A stretch of 64,000 bases of DNA, from the NCBI GenBank assembly GCA_963715025.1, contig CAVQQQ010000002.1, forward strand, positions 1 through 64,000, read 5' to 3'. Position numbers and translations under genes: made by a program. The notes under the pieces are model-generated. The model worked only from the letters and a program-made list of their open reading frames with translations, was not told where the DNA came from and searched no databases. Position 1 is the stretch's first letter, and every line of letters starts with the position of its first letter. Below are positions 51,528 to 59,725 of this stretch, piece by piece. Source of the stretch: DASSJT01 sp963715025. GTDB taxonomy: Bacteria; Actinomycetota; Actinomycetes; Actinomycetales; Dermatophilaceae.

Positions 51528-53016
51528 GCTGCACCTCGGGTGTACTGGCTGTTGTTGTCGCGGTCGGTGGATTGGTGGTGGCTGGACTGGTGGGAGTTGT
51601 GGACGCCGCGCTGGCGCGGGCACTCAGCTCGGCCAGGGACTCCTCGATGCCGTCGCACAGCACCTGCAGGTCGGGCACGGAGTCGTAGTCCCCGGTGGCC
51701 CCCCAGGTGAGCTGGCCGGCATACGAGGCAATCCCGATCGTGATCCGGACGTCCACGGCAAGGGGGATGTACGGGTACACGTCCGTCATCCGCCGGCCGA
51801 GCAGGTACAGCGGGACCCGGGGACCCGGGACGTTGGTCGTGACCGTGCTGAGCATGCGCTGAGGCAGGTATGCCCAGGTGCGCAGGGCGAGGGCGTAGAG
51901 ACTGCCGGGAACGTAGCCCGCGGCACCGAGGAGCGCGTCGACGCCGAGCGCGGTACCGCTGGTCTTGAGCGAGTGCAGCTGCGCAGTGACCGCGTGCAGC
52001 CGCTCGACGGGATCGGCGATGCCGACGGGCAGCTCCGCGAAGACCGCGGACACCCGGTTGCCCAGGGTGCCTTGCTCGTCGGTGTGCCGGGTGGAGACGG
52101 GGACCATTGTCCGCACCGTCCGCCCGTCGACGGTCTCACCGCGGCTCAGCAGCAGTGCTCGGAAGCCGCCCGCTGTGGCGGCGAGAACGACGTCGTTGAC
52201 CGTGCCGCCGTGGACGTTCTTGATCCGCTTGACAGTGGCAAGGTCGCTGCGGGCCCAGGCCCAGCGACGCTTGGGCCCGAGGTGGCCGGTGAGGCCGAAC
52301 TCGGGTCGCGCGAGCTGCTCGCCCGCTCTCGCGACGCCGTAGGCCTCGGACAGGTTGAGCCGGATCTCCTCGGGGCGGAGGGTCGAGAGAAGGCGCCGGG
52401 CAGCGCGGATCGGGCTGGCCGCCAGTTCGCCGAGGGCAGTCGCGACGAGCCAGGCCGAGGACGGCTCAGGGGCGGGGGTCCAGGGCGATGTCGTATCGGC
52501 AGGGGTCCCGGCGGAGGGTGTGGTGTGCGTTTGGGTGCGGGCCGGGAGCTCGGGGCTGGTCTGGAGGAGTACGCCCATGATGTCGGCGCCGGAGATGCCG
52601 TCGATCATCGCGTGGTGGTTGGTGTTGACCGTGGCCCAGCGACCGCCCTCGAGCCCGGTGACCAGCCAGATGCGCCAGGGCGGGCGGTCCAGGTCGAGGG
52701 GATGGGAGATCAGCTGGACCGCAAGGGTCCGCAGGGACCGGTCGGTGCCCCGACCACGCACGTGGTGGTGGCGGACGTGCTCGCGGAGCCGGAAGTGCTG
52801 GTCATCGACCCACAGCGGCCGCCCCAGTTCCAGGGGCACGTGGCGGATCCGCTGTCGGTACCGCGGCAGGCGGGGGAGATGCGCCCCTATCTCGTCGCAG
52901 AGCTCTTCGTAGGTGGGAGCGGGGCCCTCGAAGACCAGTACTGAGCCGACGTTGAGTTGCTGCACATCGCGCTCAAGGTGCAGGAACGAGGCGTCGAGGG
53001 GACTGAGCCTCTGCAT
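51520..53016 (-). CDS. WS/DGAT wax ester synthase/diacylglycerol acyltransferase
   Basis: A 498-residue bifunctional acyltransferase. The catalytic HHxxxDG is seen in NTNHHAMIDGISGAD (about residues 130-144). SPLDASFLHLERDVQQLNVG is the conserved start, TVNDVVLAATAGGFRALLLS and TLGNRVSAVFAELPVG are C-domain blocks, and NVPGPRVPLYLLGRRM is the late motif. It esterifies acyl-CoA to diacylglycerol or long-chain alcohols, making triacylglycerol or wax inclusions. The C-terminal 40 residues are Thr/Ala/Pro-rich. The start ATG 53016 is the first methionine before the family start. Confidence 0.92.
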   Translation of the reverse strand: MQRLSPLDASFLHLERDVQQLNVGSVLVFEGPAPTYEELCDEIGAHLPRLPRYRQRIRHVPLELGRPLWVDDQHFRLREHVRHHHVRGRGTDRSLRTLAVQLISHPLDLDRPPWRIWLVTGLEGGRWATVNTNHHAMIDGISGADIMGVLLQTSPELPARTQTHTTPSAGTPADTTSPWTPAPEPSSAWLVATALGELAASPIRAARRLLSTLRPEEIRLNLSEAYGVARAGEQLARPEFGLTGHLGPKRRWAWARSDLATVKRIKNVHGGTVNDVVLAATAGGFRALLLSRGETVDGRTVRTMVPVSTRHTDEQGTLGNRVSAVFAELPVGIADPVERLHAVTAQLHSLKTSGTALGVDALLGAAGYVPGSLYALALRTWAYLPQRMLSTVTTNVPGPRVPLYLLGRRMTDVYPYIPLAVDVRITIGIASYAGQLTWGATGDYDSVPDLQVLCDGIEESLAELSARASAASTTPTSPATTNPPTATTTASTPEVQHA

Positions 53017-53102
53017 ACATACAACAGTCCCAGTCACGGGCGGGGAAGCCCCGGGCCCTTGGTCCCACTGGCTTGGCCATCTCCGTTTCCTGGACGTTCC
53101 AG

Positions 53103-53265
53103 CGGCCGGCACTACACCGACATCGCGGTCGGCAGCGACAACAGGTTCCACGCGTTGTACACGGACAACAACAACAGGCAGGACGTCGTGTGGTTCTACG
53201 GTTCAGAGTTCGTTCCGACGCCCATCAACCAGGGGGACGTTGTCACGGTGAGCGGCGGATTCTGA
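53103..53265 (+). pseudogene. 3' fragment of an unidentified gene
   Basis: The frame reads HYTDIAVGSDNRFHALYTDN NNRQDVVWFYGSEFVPTPIN QGDVVTVSGGF and stops. The composition (Asn, Asp, Tyr, few Arg) differs from shadow frames, so it looks like a real protein end, perhaps a secreted beta-rich domain. The upstream part is missing. The family is not recognised. Confidence 0.35.
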
Positions 53266-53433
53266 GACACCGCCGCTGCTCGGCGTACAGGGAGCCCCGC
53301 TGAGTCGGCTCCGCTGTGCGCCTGCCCTAGCGGCGGCCACCACCCGTTACGACCAGCCCGCCATCGTCTACCGCGCGCAGTCCTGAACGCCATCATCGGC
53401 TGGATCACGAGATCTTTCCGACACGCCGTCGAT

Positions 53434-53916
53434 CTAGCCGACGCGCTCTTCCTTCCCGAAGCGCGCCTCGTCAGGGTTCGAGCTGGGTTTGCCCTCGCCC
53501 GTGGTGATGAGGCTCCGCAGACTGTCGCCGATGTAGAAGCCCCACGCGTTCGAGCAGACATCGAAGCACTCGTACTGGGGAACCAGGCCCGCGTGGGTGA
53601 AGCGGACCTCGGTCGTGCCGTCCTGCGCGGAGAGCTCGAACCGGATCTCGGTGTCCTTCCACTCGCTCTGGTCGTCGATGAAGTTCATGTAGTTGTCGAG
53701 GACCCGCCAGACAAGCGTCTGGCCCGGGACAAGCTCTGTCACGCGGATCTTGGAGTAGTGGATGTCCTTGACCCGGAACGTGAACTCCTCACCGACCCTG
53801 TCGGCGTCCCCCTCGATCTCCTCCGACCACCAGCCGCGGGCGTTGGTAATGGCATCGAAGACCTCGTCCGGAGTGCGGTCGACCGAGAAGGATGTGGTGT
53901 AGCTCTGGTCACTCAT
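53434..53916 (-). CDS. SRPBCC (AHSA1/START-like) domain protein
   Basis: A 160-residue protein with the START-fold blocks: YTTSFSVDRTPDEVFDAITN ARGWWSEEI at the start, then VTELVPGQTLVWRVLDNYMN and TEVRFTHAGLVPQYECFDVC, and a C-terminal SLRSLITTGEGKP helix. The fold binds hydrophobic ligands. It is divergent from an HxlR regulator with two inverted repeats between them and is the most likely regulatory target. The ligand is unknown. Confidence 0.87.
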   Translation of the reverse strand: MSDQSYTTSFSVDRTPDEVFDAITNARGWWSEEIEGDADRVGEEFTFRVKDIHYSKIRVTELVPGQTLVWRVLDNYMNFIDDQSEWKDTEIRFELSAQDGTTEVRFTHAGLVPQYECFDVCSNAWGFYIGDSLRSLITTGEGKPSSNPDEARFGKEERVG

Positions 53917-53948
53917 GGTTCCCTCCGAGGGTTATGCGGTGTGATGCA

Positions 53949-54003
53949 CTTGCACCATGCAAGCGACCCTAGCTGAGGCGGTTTCATGATGCAAGTGCCT
54001 TGC
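53949..54003. promoter_or_regulatory. two inverted repeats between SRPBCC and HxlR genes
   Basis: CTTGCA-CCA-TGCAAG at 53949-53963 and GCAAG-TGC-CTTGC at 53991-54003 share the half-site GCAAG/CTTGC. The second abuts a -10-like TATGAT at 54004-54009. Autoregulation by the HxlR protein is inferred. Confidence 0.6.
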
Positions 54004-54016
54004 TATGATCGAGGGC

Positions 54017-54529
54017 ATGCTCGGCAAGACCTACGACTCCCAGGTGTGCTCGATCGCACGCGCCCTCGAAGTGGTGGGCGAACGCTGGAGTCTGCTGATC
54101 ATCCGCGACGCTGTCTTCGCCGGTTCGACGCGCTATAGCGACTTCCAGCGCAGCCTCGGGATCGCGACCAACATCCTCAAAGACCGCCTTGACGGATTCG
54201 TCGATGCCGAGATCATGCGGCGGCACCAATACTCCGAGCAGCCCGAGCTGTTCGAGTACGTGCTGACCGAGAAGGGTCGCGACCTCGGACCCGCCCTGAT
54301 CGCGCTGACCGAGTGGGGCGACCGGTGGGCCGCTCCGGACGGTCCGCCGATCCTCTACAGCCACACCGTGTGCGATTCGGGGGTCAGCCACGAGGTCGTG
54401 TGCGCGACGTGCGGCCGTGTCGACGACCCCGCCGAGGTGCGGGCCCGACCCGGCCCCGGCATGCCCGCCGAACGCATCGAGTTCATGGAAAAGCTCATGG
54501 CTGGCCGACCGGGGACCAGGAACACCTAG
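54017..54529 (+). CDS. HxlR family transcriptional regulator
   Basis: A 170-residue winged-helix regulator. The first 100 residues show the HxlR blocks YDSQVCSIARALEVVGERWS LLIIRDAVFAGSTRYSDFQR and TNILKDRLDGFVDAEIMRRH. The C-terminal 60 residues contain CATCGRV and further cysteines (VCDSGVSHEVVC), possibly metal or redox sensing. An ATG at 54005 lies inside the TATGAT -10 element, so the ATG at 54017, at the expected transcription start, is preferred and the mRNA would be leaderless. Confidence 0.82.
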   Translation: MLGKTYDSQVCSIARALEVVGERWSLLIIRDAVFAGSTRYSDFQRSLGIATNILKDRLDGFVDAEIMRRHQYSEQPELFEYVLTEKGRDLGPALIALTEWGDRWAAPDGPPILYSHTVCDSGVSHEVVCATCGRVDDPAEVRARPGPGMPAERIEFMEKLMAGRPGTRNT

Positions 54530-54570
54530 GCGACGGCCGCCGGAGCGCCACCTAACGGCCGCCGGAACGC

Positions 54571-54595
54571 CACCTAGGTGAGCGTCACCTAGGTG
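54571..54595. repeat. two CACCTAGGTG palindromes
   Basis: CACCTAGGTG occurs at 54571-54580 and 54586-54595. Two related CACCTA words precede them at about 54525 and 54549, each near GGCCGCCGGA. The cluster lies between convergent genes and may act in termination. Confidence 0.6.
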
Positions 54596-55107
54596 AGGGC
54601 CTCAACTCGATAGCGGCCAGAGTCCTCGATCACGAGGACTCCCTCGCCCTTGCCCATCGGTGGGACGACCTCGCCGACGAGCCCGAGCACCGCGGCCTCG
54701 TTGGTGGGACTGTGTCCCACCGCGAGCGCTCGCCCGTCCTCGGGGAGACCCTCAACGACGTGTCGCAGTGCCGAGCCAAGCAGCCAAGACTCCCTTTCGA
54801 CGAGGTCCGGCTCGACGGCTCGTATGGCCTCGACATCCGCGCCCTTGCCTGCCGTCTTGGCCGCTTCGCGCCAGCGGTCCTCGACGGTGGACCGCAGCCC
54901 GCTCGCCTGCGTGATCGGTACTTCCTCCTGCCCCGCAGCACGCCGCAGGATCTCCAGCATCTGGTTGCACCGTGCCGCTCCGGTGGAGACGAATGCCGCG
55001 TAGGGCGGGTGGAGGTGATGGCCGATCGCCTCCGCATCCGACACCCCGTGCGGGGTGAGCCGATCCGCGTCGTTGTCGGTGTGCCTGCGCAACTCGACGT
55101 ACCGCAT
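54589..55107 (-). CDS. histidine phosphatase superfamily protein
   Basis: A 172-residue phosphatase of the SixA/phosphoglycerate-mutase fold. The catalytic histidine is in VELRRHTDNDADRLTPHG (the usual RHG is RHT here), the second arginine region is FVSTGAARCNQMLEILRRAA and the second histidine lies in LAVGHSPTNEAAVLGLVGE. The substrate is unknown. The start ATG 55107 fits the first strand. It is divergent from gerW. Confidence 0.82.
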   Translation of the reverse strand: MRYVELRRHTDNDADRLTPHGVSDAEAIGHHLHPPYAAFVSTGAARCNQMLEILRRAAGQEEVPITQASGLRSTVEDRWREAAKTAGKGADVEAIRAVEPDLVERESWLLGSALRHVVEGLPEDGRALAVGHSPTNEAAVLGLVGEVVPPMGKGEGVLVIEDSGRYRVEALT

Positions 55108-55224
55108 GGCATTGAGTCTGCCTCGTCCGGGCGGGACCTTCAGCCCTTTGCGTTTCCCCGCTGGGCCAGAATTGTGTGGTCGAGCGTGCCGCCAGAGGCC
55201 GGCACCTGGGGAAGGGAACAGGCT

Positions 55225-55584
55225 ATGAACGTCAGCGAGCTTTTGAACACAGCCAAAGACGCCATCACGGTCAAGCGGGTCTACGGCGAGCCGTTCGAGA
55301 AGGGTGACCTCACCGTGATCCCGGCCGCGGCAGTGGGCGGTGGTGGCGGCGGCGGCACCGGCCACGACGAGAAGGGCCAGGAGGGGGAGGGCGGTGGCTT
55401 CGGCATGGGCGGTCGCCCGGCCGGAGCGTTTGTCATCAAGGACGGGCAGGTCACATGGCGCCCTGCCGTCGACCCGAACCGGATATTCCTCGTCATAGGC
55501 ATGGTGGCCATCGCCTACGTGCTGAGCCGGCCGCGGATGGCGCGTGCTCGTGGCCGGGCCGCGGCGGCGGCTGCGAAGGGCTGA
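55225..55584 (+). CDS. gerW: GerW family sporulation protein (YtfJ)
   Basis: A 119-residue protein with AAGGGAA before ATG 55225. The YtfJ/GerW domain reads AITVKRVYGEPFEKGDLTVI PAAAVGGGGGGG, then RPAGAFVIKDGQVTWRPAVD. A C-terminal membrane segment (IFLVIGMVAIAYVLSRP) follows. In Bacillus GerW is needed for spore lysozyme sensitivity and germination; in non-sporing actinobacteria the role is unknown. It is followed immediately by a decayed helicase gene. Confidence 0.9.
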   Translation: MNVSELLNTAKDAITVKRVYGEPFEKGDLTVIPAAAVGGGGGGGTGHDEKGQEGEGGGFGMGGRPAGAFVIKDGQVTWRPAVDPNRIFLVIGMVAIAYVLSRPRMARARGRAAAAAAKG

Positions 55585-55595
55585 CCAGCCGGGAC

Positions 55596-56331
55596 ATTCG
55601 AGGATCTCGGGAGGCTCTGGGACGCGACCATCGACGGCGACCGCACCGACAGCGACTTCTGGGAGAACCGCCTCCCCGCCCGCATGGCGCGGCTCGCCGA
55701 CGGGCTTCCGGACGGGAAGGAGTTCGACGCGGTCATCGTCGACGAGGGCCAGGACTTCGCCGACCCTTGGTGGCGGCCGCTGATGCGGGCCCTCCGCGAC
55801 GAGGAGGCCGGAGGCCGGTTCGTCCACTGCGACGAGATCCAGCGCGTCTTCGCGCGATTCGGCCGCCCTCCGGTGCCGCTCGTGCCCTTGGTCCTGGACC
55901 ACAACCTCCGGAACACCCGCCAGATCGCGGAGGCCTTCTCGCTCGTGGCGCCGATGCGGATGTATCGACGCGGGGGAGAGCGGCCCGACGTCCGCTTCGT
56001 GCCTTGCGAGCCCGAGCACGCACTCGACGTCGCCGACGACGAGGTCGATGACCTGCTGGATGCTGGATGGGGGCCGAGGCACGTCATGCTGATCACGACG
56101 GGCGCGCGTTACCCACAGCAGGCCGACCTTCAGGAGGCCCGAGGGCAGGACGGCTACTGGAACAGCTTCTGGGACGACGAAGAGGTCTTCTACGGCCAGG
56201 TCCTGGGCTGCAAGGGGCTCGAGCGCCGGGCCGTGCTGCTGTGCGTCAAGGAGAGCCGGCCGCGCGACCGGGACCCGCTCGTGATCCGCGAGATGGGCGG
56301 GGACCAGGTCGCCAAACGACTCGGCATCTGA
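55596..56331 (+). pseudogene. superfamily I (UvrD-like) helicase, 5'-truncated and internally deleted
   Basis: The frame, open from 55596, reads LWDATIDGDRTDSDFWENRL and FDAVIVDEGQDFADPWWRPL (Walker B DEGQD), LVLDHNLRNTRQIAEAFSLV (motif IV) and FYGQVLGCKGLERRAVLLCV (motif V). The Walker A half is missing at the 5' end, directly after gerW. Motif VI (usually RLYVGLSRA) is also absent: RPRDRDPLVIREMGGDQVAK joins across a small deletion. Without these the protein cannot be an active helicase. Confidence 0.65.
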
Positions 56332-56382
56332 GAATCGCCCCCAGCGCCCCCAGCGCCTCCAGGCCCCGGCCCGGGCTGCCAC

Positions 56383-56413
56383 TATGCGAATCCTATGCAC
56401 TTTCGCGTATGAT
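56383..56413 (+). promoter_or_regulatory. abiE promoter with inverted repeats
   Basis: TATGCGAA at 56383-56390 and TTCGCGTA at 56402-56409 form an inverted repeat with one mismatch. The -10-like TATGAT at 56408-56413 overlaps it, and a further CGCATA follows. AbiEi antitoxins are known to repress their promoter by binding inverted repeats, so this is the likely operator. Confidence 0.55.
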
Positions 56414-56436
56414 CCGCATACTGGAAGGAGAAGAGG

Positions 56437-57051
56437 ATGTCCCGGCTGCCGACGTATGTCACCCAGCGACCGTTTCGGACGTTCCGCCCCGCGGACCTGG
56501 CGGACCACATCTCGAATCCCTCGGTCCAGGTGGCCCGCTGGGTCGACCAGGGCAGGGTCCACCGCCTCGCCCCGGGCTATGCCATGGCCATTCCGGACGA
56601 CCGCGACCGGTCGTGGCGGCCGTCGCTCGAAACCGCCGCCGCCGGCGTCGGCTCCGCCATCTTCGGGGTCCGGAACGTCGCCCTCATGGGTCTCAGTGCC
56701 GCCCGGGTCCACCAGGCACTACCCCGCGCCGTCTCGGTCGCCGTCGTCGCTGTCCCGCGCCAGCACCGTCCCGTGAGAGTCCGGGAATCTGCGCAGATCC
56801 TGTTCGTCAAGCGGGACGTTGGCGCTCTCGACGTCCGGCTCGAGCTGCTCGAGCTGGGGAGAGCCTTGGTCACGACACCCGAGCAGACTGTGGTCGACCT
56901 CGCGGCGCGCCCCGACCTTGGCGGCGCCCCCGACGAGGCGCGCCAGGCCGCGCTGGCCCTGCTCGGACAGTGCGATGACGCCCTGCTCCGGGATCTCGCA
57001 CGGGCGCAGCGCGCCCGCGCACCCCTGGAGAGGCTGGTGCGGAGCCGATGA
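56437..57051 (+). CDS. abiEi: AbiEi family antitoxin
   Basis: A 204-residue type IV antitoxin and autorepressor. The N-terminal winged helix reads FRTFRPADLADHISNPSVQV ARWVDQGRVHRLAPGYAMAI (residues 13-52). The C-terminal antitoxin domain has AIFGVRNVALMGLSAARVHQ ALPRA and VTTPEQTVVDLAARPDLGGA. A strong purine-rich ribosome site (GGAAGGAGAAGAGG) precedes ATG 56437. The stop overlaps the toxin start. The pair is complete and looks active, giving abortive phage defence or element maintenance. Confidence 0.92.
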   Translation: MSRLPTYVTQRPFRTFRPADLADHISNPSVQVARWVDQGRVHRLAPGYAMAIPDDRDRSWRPSLETAAAGVGSAIFGVRNVALMGLSAARVHQALPRAVSVAVVAVPRQHRPVRVRESAQILFVKRDVGALDVRLELLELGRALVTTPEQTVVDLAARPDLGGAPDEARQAALALLGQCDDALLRDLARAQRARAPLERLVRSR

Positions 57052-57860
57052 CGGCTGTCTCTGGAATGGGCTTCGGCCCCGACCCGGCCGAGGCGGCTGC
57101 CGTGGCGGCGGAGTTCGGCGTCGGTGCGGCCCAGGTCGAGAGGGACCATCTCATCTCCCATGTCTTGGCGGCGCTTGGACACGATGACCTTGCCGGTCGC
57201 CTCACCTTCTTCGGCGGAACCGCCCTCTCGCGCACGCTCTTGCCGCGCCTGCGGCTGAGTGAGGACATCGATCTCATCGCGCGAGGTTCCCGTCCGGAGA
57301 TCGCTGTCGTCGTCATGACAACAGTGCGGCGGGCACTGGCCCGTACCCATGGCCAGGTGAGCTGGACTCCGGAGCTGGATCGAACTGCCGGCGCCACCGC
57401 CTCCGTCCTGTCGGTCCAGGGCACCGCACTGCGCATCCAGGTCCAGCTGCTGTCCGACGAGGGCTACCCGCGGTGGCCCGCGGCACGTCGACGGATGCAC
57501 CAGCGCTACTCCGACGCGCCGCCCGCGACGTTGCGCACGCTGACGCCCCCCGCGTTCGTCGCCTCGAAGCTGGTGGCGTGGCACCATCGACGCGCCGCTC
57601 GGGACCTCTTCGACCTCTGGGGTCTGGCCGAAGCCGGCTTCATCGGGGCAGAGGCTATGACCCTGTTCGCGCGCCTAGGCCCCACGAATCGCCTGCCGCC
57701 GCGCCGTCTCTTCGACGCCGTTCCTACCGAGCACGATTGGGAAGTCGCACTGGCCCATCAGTGTCGCCTCTCGATCGGTCCCCGAGCCGCGGGCAAGGCC
57801 GTGCGCGAGGCGGTCCTCGAGGCGGTCCGCGAGGCCGTTGCCGCAGCCGACACCCGCTGA
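57048..57860 (+). CDS. abiEii: AbiEii-type nucleotidyltransferase toxin
   Basis: A 270-residue nucleotidyltransferase. The signature FFGGTALSRTLLPRLRLSED IDLIARG (about residues 54-80) holds the GG-T-LS motif and the two catalytic aspartates. FVASKLVAWHHRRAARDLFD LWGLAE is the second conserved block. AbiEii/MenT toxins add nucleotides to tRNA acceptor ends or bind GTP and stop growth. Translation is coupled to abiEi (ATGA overlap). The C-terminus (KAVREAVLEAVREAVAAA) is a low-complexity helix. Confidence 0.92.
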   Translation: MTAVSGMGFGPDPAEAAAVAAEFGVGAAQVERDHLISHVLAALGHDDLAGRLTFFGGTALSRTLLPRLRLSEDIDLIARGSRPEIAVVVMTTVRRALARTHGQVSWTPELDRTAGATASVLSVQGTALRIQVQLLSDEGYPRWPAARRRMHQRYSDAPPATLRTLTPPAFVASKLVAWHHRRAARDLFDLWGLAEAGFIGAEAMTLFARLGPTNRLPPRRLFDAVPTEHDWEVALAHQCRLSIGPRAAGKAVREAVLEAVREAVAAADTR

Positions 57861-57897
57861 GCACTCTGCACCGCAGAACGGGGGCGCCCTTCGCCCC

Positions 57898-57994
57898 GGT
57901 TGGGTTCTGCACGTGATGCCGGAACCCAGCCCGTGAGGTGACCACGGGTTGGGTTCTGCACGTGATGCCGGAACCCAGCCCGTGAGGTGACCAC
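57898..57994. repeat. 49-bp direct repeat, two copies, each with a hairpin
   Basis: Copies at 57898-57945 and 57947-57994 are identical, with a 49-base period. Each contains TGGGTTC and GAACCCA arms around a 14-base loop, giving two tandem hairpins 38 bases after the abiEii stop. Confidence 0.9.
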
Positions 57995-58011
57995 CCGGCA
58001 TACCGTGGTCA
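57988..58011. repeat. TGACCAC inverted repeat enclosing CCGGCATACC
   Basis: TGACCAC and GTGGTCA flank CCGGCATACC, a single arm of the GTATGCC palindrome family. It overlaps the end of the second 49-bp repeat. Confidence 0.7.
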
Positions 58012-58077
58012 TGTGCCCTTGGTCCCTTTTCCTTGGGCCTGGGGGCGGCTGCACTGGTGCAGAAGGAGTTGAGGGGA

Positions 58078-59691
58078 ATGCCTGTTCTTCGTTCGTCCCA
58101 CCTATCACTGCGGCGGCTCCTGGGGGTGGCCGCCGGCATTGCGCTTGCCGCCACGGCTCTGGTGGCTCCGGCCCTGCCCGCCCAGGCGGCCACGATGGAG
58201 GGGCACGACGTCTCGTGGCCCCAATGCGGCCAAGACCTGAACGACATGCTCGGTGGGAACCAGTTCCTCATCATCGGGCTCAATGGCCGTGACCCGGCCA
58301 ACCCGACCAGCGGGCTGCCCTTCTTCCCGAATCCCTGCCTGGCCGACCAGGTCGCCTGGGCCAGGAGTCACAGCGTTCCTGCGCAGGCATACACCATGGC
58401 TGCCTTCCCGACGTCCGCGCAGCTGAGCACGTACAAGAGCCAGGGGCCGTGGTCGTCCAGCACCCGGGCGGGACAGCTCTCGAACGTCGGCTACGCCGAG
58501 GCTGAGTATGCCGTCGCGAGACTCGGGCAGGTTGGATTCACGCCAGGCATGGTCTGGATCGACGTCGAGCCCCGCTCGGCCCAGCCCTGGCCGACCGGCA
58601 CCAGCGCCCAGCAGCGCGAGAACAGGTACGTCATCGAGGGCCTCATGCGTGGCCTGCGCGACTCCGGCTACTCGTACGGCCTCTACTCCTACGCGTCCGC
58701 GTGGACGCCGATCACCGGTTCATGGCGCCTGCCCGGGGTTCCGGTCTGGGTGCCCGTGGGACACCTCGACCCACCGACTGAGGCGCTCGACGCGTGCACC
58801 AAGCCGAGCTTCTCCGGCGGCCGCATCTACCTGTCGCAGTGGACCGACGACGTCTGGGACTACGACCTGACCTGCGGGACGTATGCCTTCACCGCGCTGC
58901 CGATGCCCGCCTCGACCCTCTCCGGAGCCACCGGCGACTTCAACGGCGACTGGAACAACGACCTGCTGGCTCGAGTGGCCTCCAACGGTGACCTGAGGCT
59001 GTACGCCGGCACCGGCAAGGGCACGATCAGGTCCGGCGTCCGCATCGGCACCGGCTGGAACGGCATGAGCGCCCTCGAGACGCCGGGTGACTTCAACGGC
59101 GACGGCCCGCTCGACGTCATGGCCCGCGAGGCCTCGACCGGTTACCTCTGGCTGTACCGCGGCAACGGCACGGGCGGCTGGCTGCCCCGGGTGCGGGTCG
59201 GGTCCGGCTGGAACGGCTTCAACGCCATCTTCGGTCCCGGCGACTTCAACGGAGACCAGCGCGTCGACATCCTGGCCCGCGAGCGGTCCACCGGCTACCT
59301 GTGGCTCTACCCGGGCAACGGCACGGGCGGCTGGCTGCCCCGGGTGCGGGTCGGCACCGGCTGGAACGGCTTCAGCGCCCTGGTCGGCCCCGGCGACTTC
59401 AACGGCGACGGCACGGCTGACGTCCTCGCGCGCCAGTCGTCCACCGGCTACCTGTGGCTGTATCCCGGGAACGGCACGGGCGGGTGGAAGTCCCGGGTGC
59501 GCGTGGGGACCGGCTGGAACGGCCTGAGCCGGATCATGAGTCCCGGCGACCTCAACGGGGACCGCACGGCCGACGTCGTGGCCCGCGACTCCTCCGGCTA
59601 CCTGTGGCTCTACCCGCGCAGCGGCTCCGGCACCTGGCTGACCCGGGTGCGCATCGGCTCCGGCTGGAACGGCATCAACGCGCTCTTCTAG
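58078..59691 (+). CDS. secreted GH25-like/FG-GAP repeat protein
   Basis: The 537-residue protein has AAGGAG upstream of ATG 58078. The signal peptide (LRRLLGVAAGIALAATALVA, cleaved near AQA, residue 38) indicates secretion. Residues 39-280 form a lysozyme-GH25-like barrel with EGHDVSWPQCG and GMVWIDVEPRSAQPW carrying candidate catalytic acids. The rest contains five FG-GAP repeats, each with a calcium-loop-like D-F/L-N-G-D motif (GDFNGDWNNDLL, GDFNGDGPLDVM, GDFNGDQRVDIL, GDFNGDGTADVL, GDLNGDRTADVV) and GYLWLY strands. Cell-wall binding or cleavage is likely. A GTATGCC terminator follows. Confidence 0.85.
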   Translation: MPVLRSSHLSLRRLLGVAAGIALAATALVAPALPAQAATMEGHDVSWPQCGQDLNDMLGGNQFLIIGLNGRDPANPTSGLPFFPNPCLADQVAWARSHSVPAQAYTMAAFPTSAQLSTYKSQGPWSSSTRAGQLSNVGYAEAEYAVARLGQVGFTPGMVWIDVEPRSAQPWPTGTSAQQRENRYVIEGLMRGLRDSGYSYGLYSYASAWTPITGSWRLPGVPVWVPVGHLDPPTEALDACTKPSFSGGRIYLSQWTDDVWDYDLTCGTYAFTALPMPASTLSGATGDFNGDWNNDLLARVASNGDLRLYAGTGKGTIRSGVRIGTGWNGMSALETPGDFNGDGPLDVMAREASTGYLWLYRGNGTGGWLPRVRVGSGWNGFNAIFGPGDFNGDQRVDILARERSTGYLWLYPGNGTGGWLPRVRVGTGWNGFSALVGPGDFNGDGTADVLARQSSTGYLWLYPGNGTGGWKSRVRVGTGWNGLSRIMSPGDLNGDRTADVVARDSSGYLWLYPRSGSGTWLTRVRIGSGWNGINALF

Positions 59692-59725
59692 CGCCTGTTC
59701 GACAGACCGAGCCCCAACACCAAGG

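Noticed and set aside
53471..53480. GGTTCGAGC as a tRNA T-arm
   Set aside because: It lies inside the SRPBCC gene and has no matching stem or anticodon arm.
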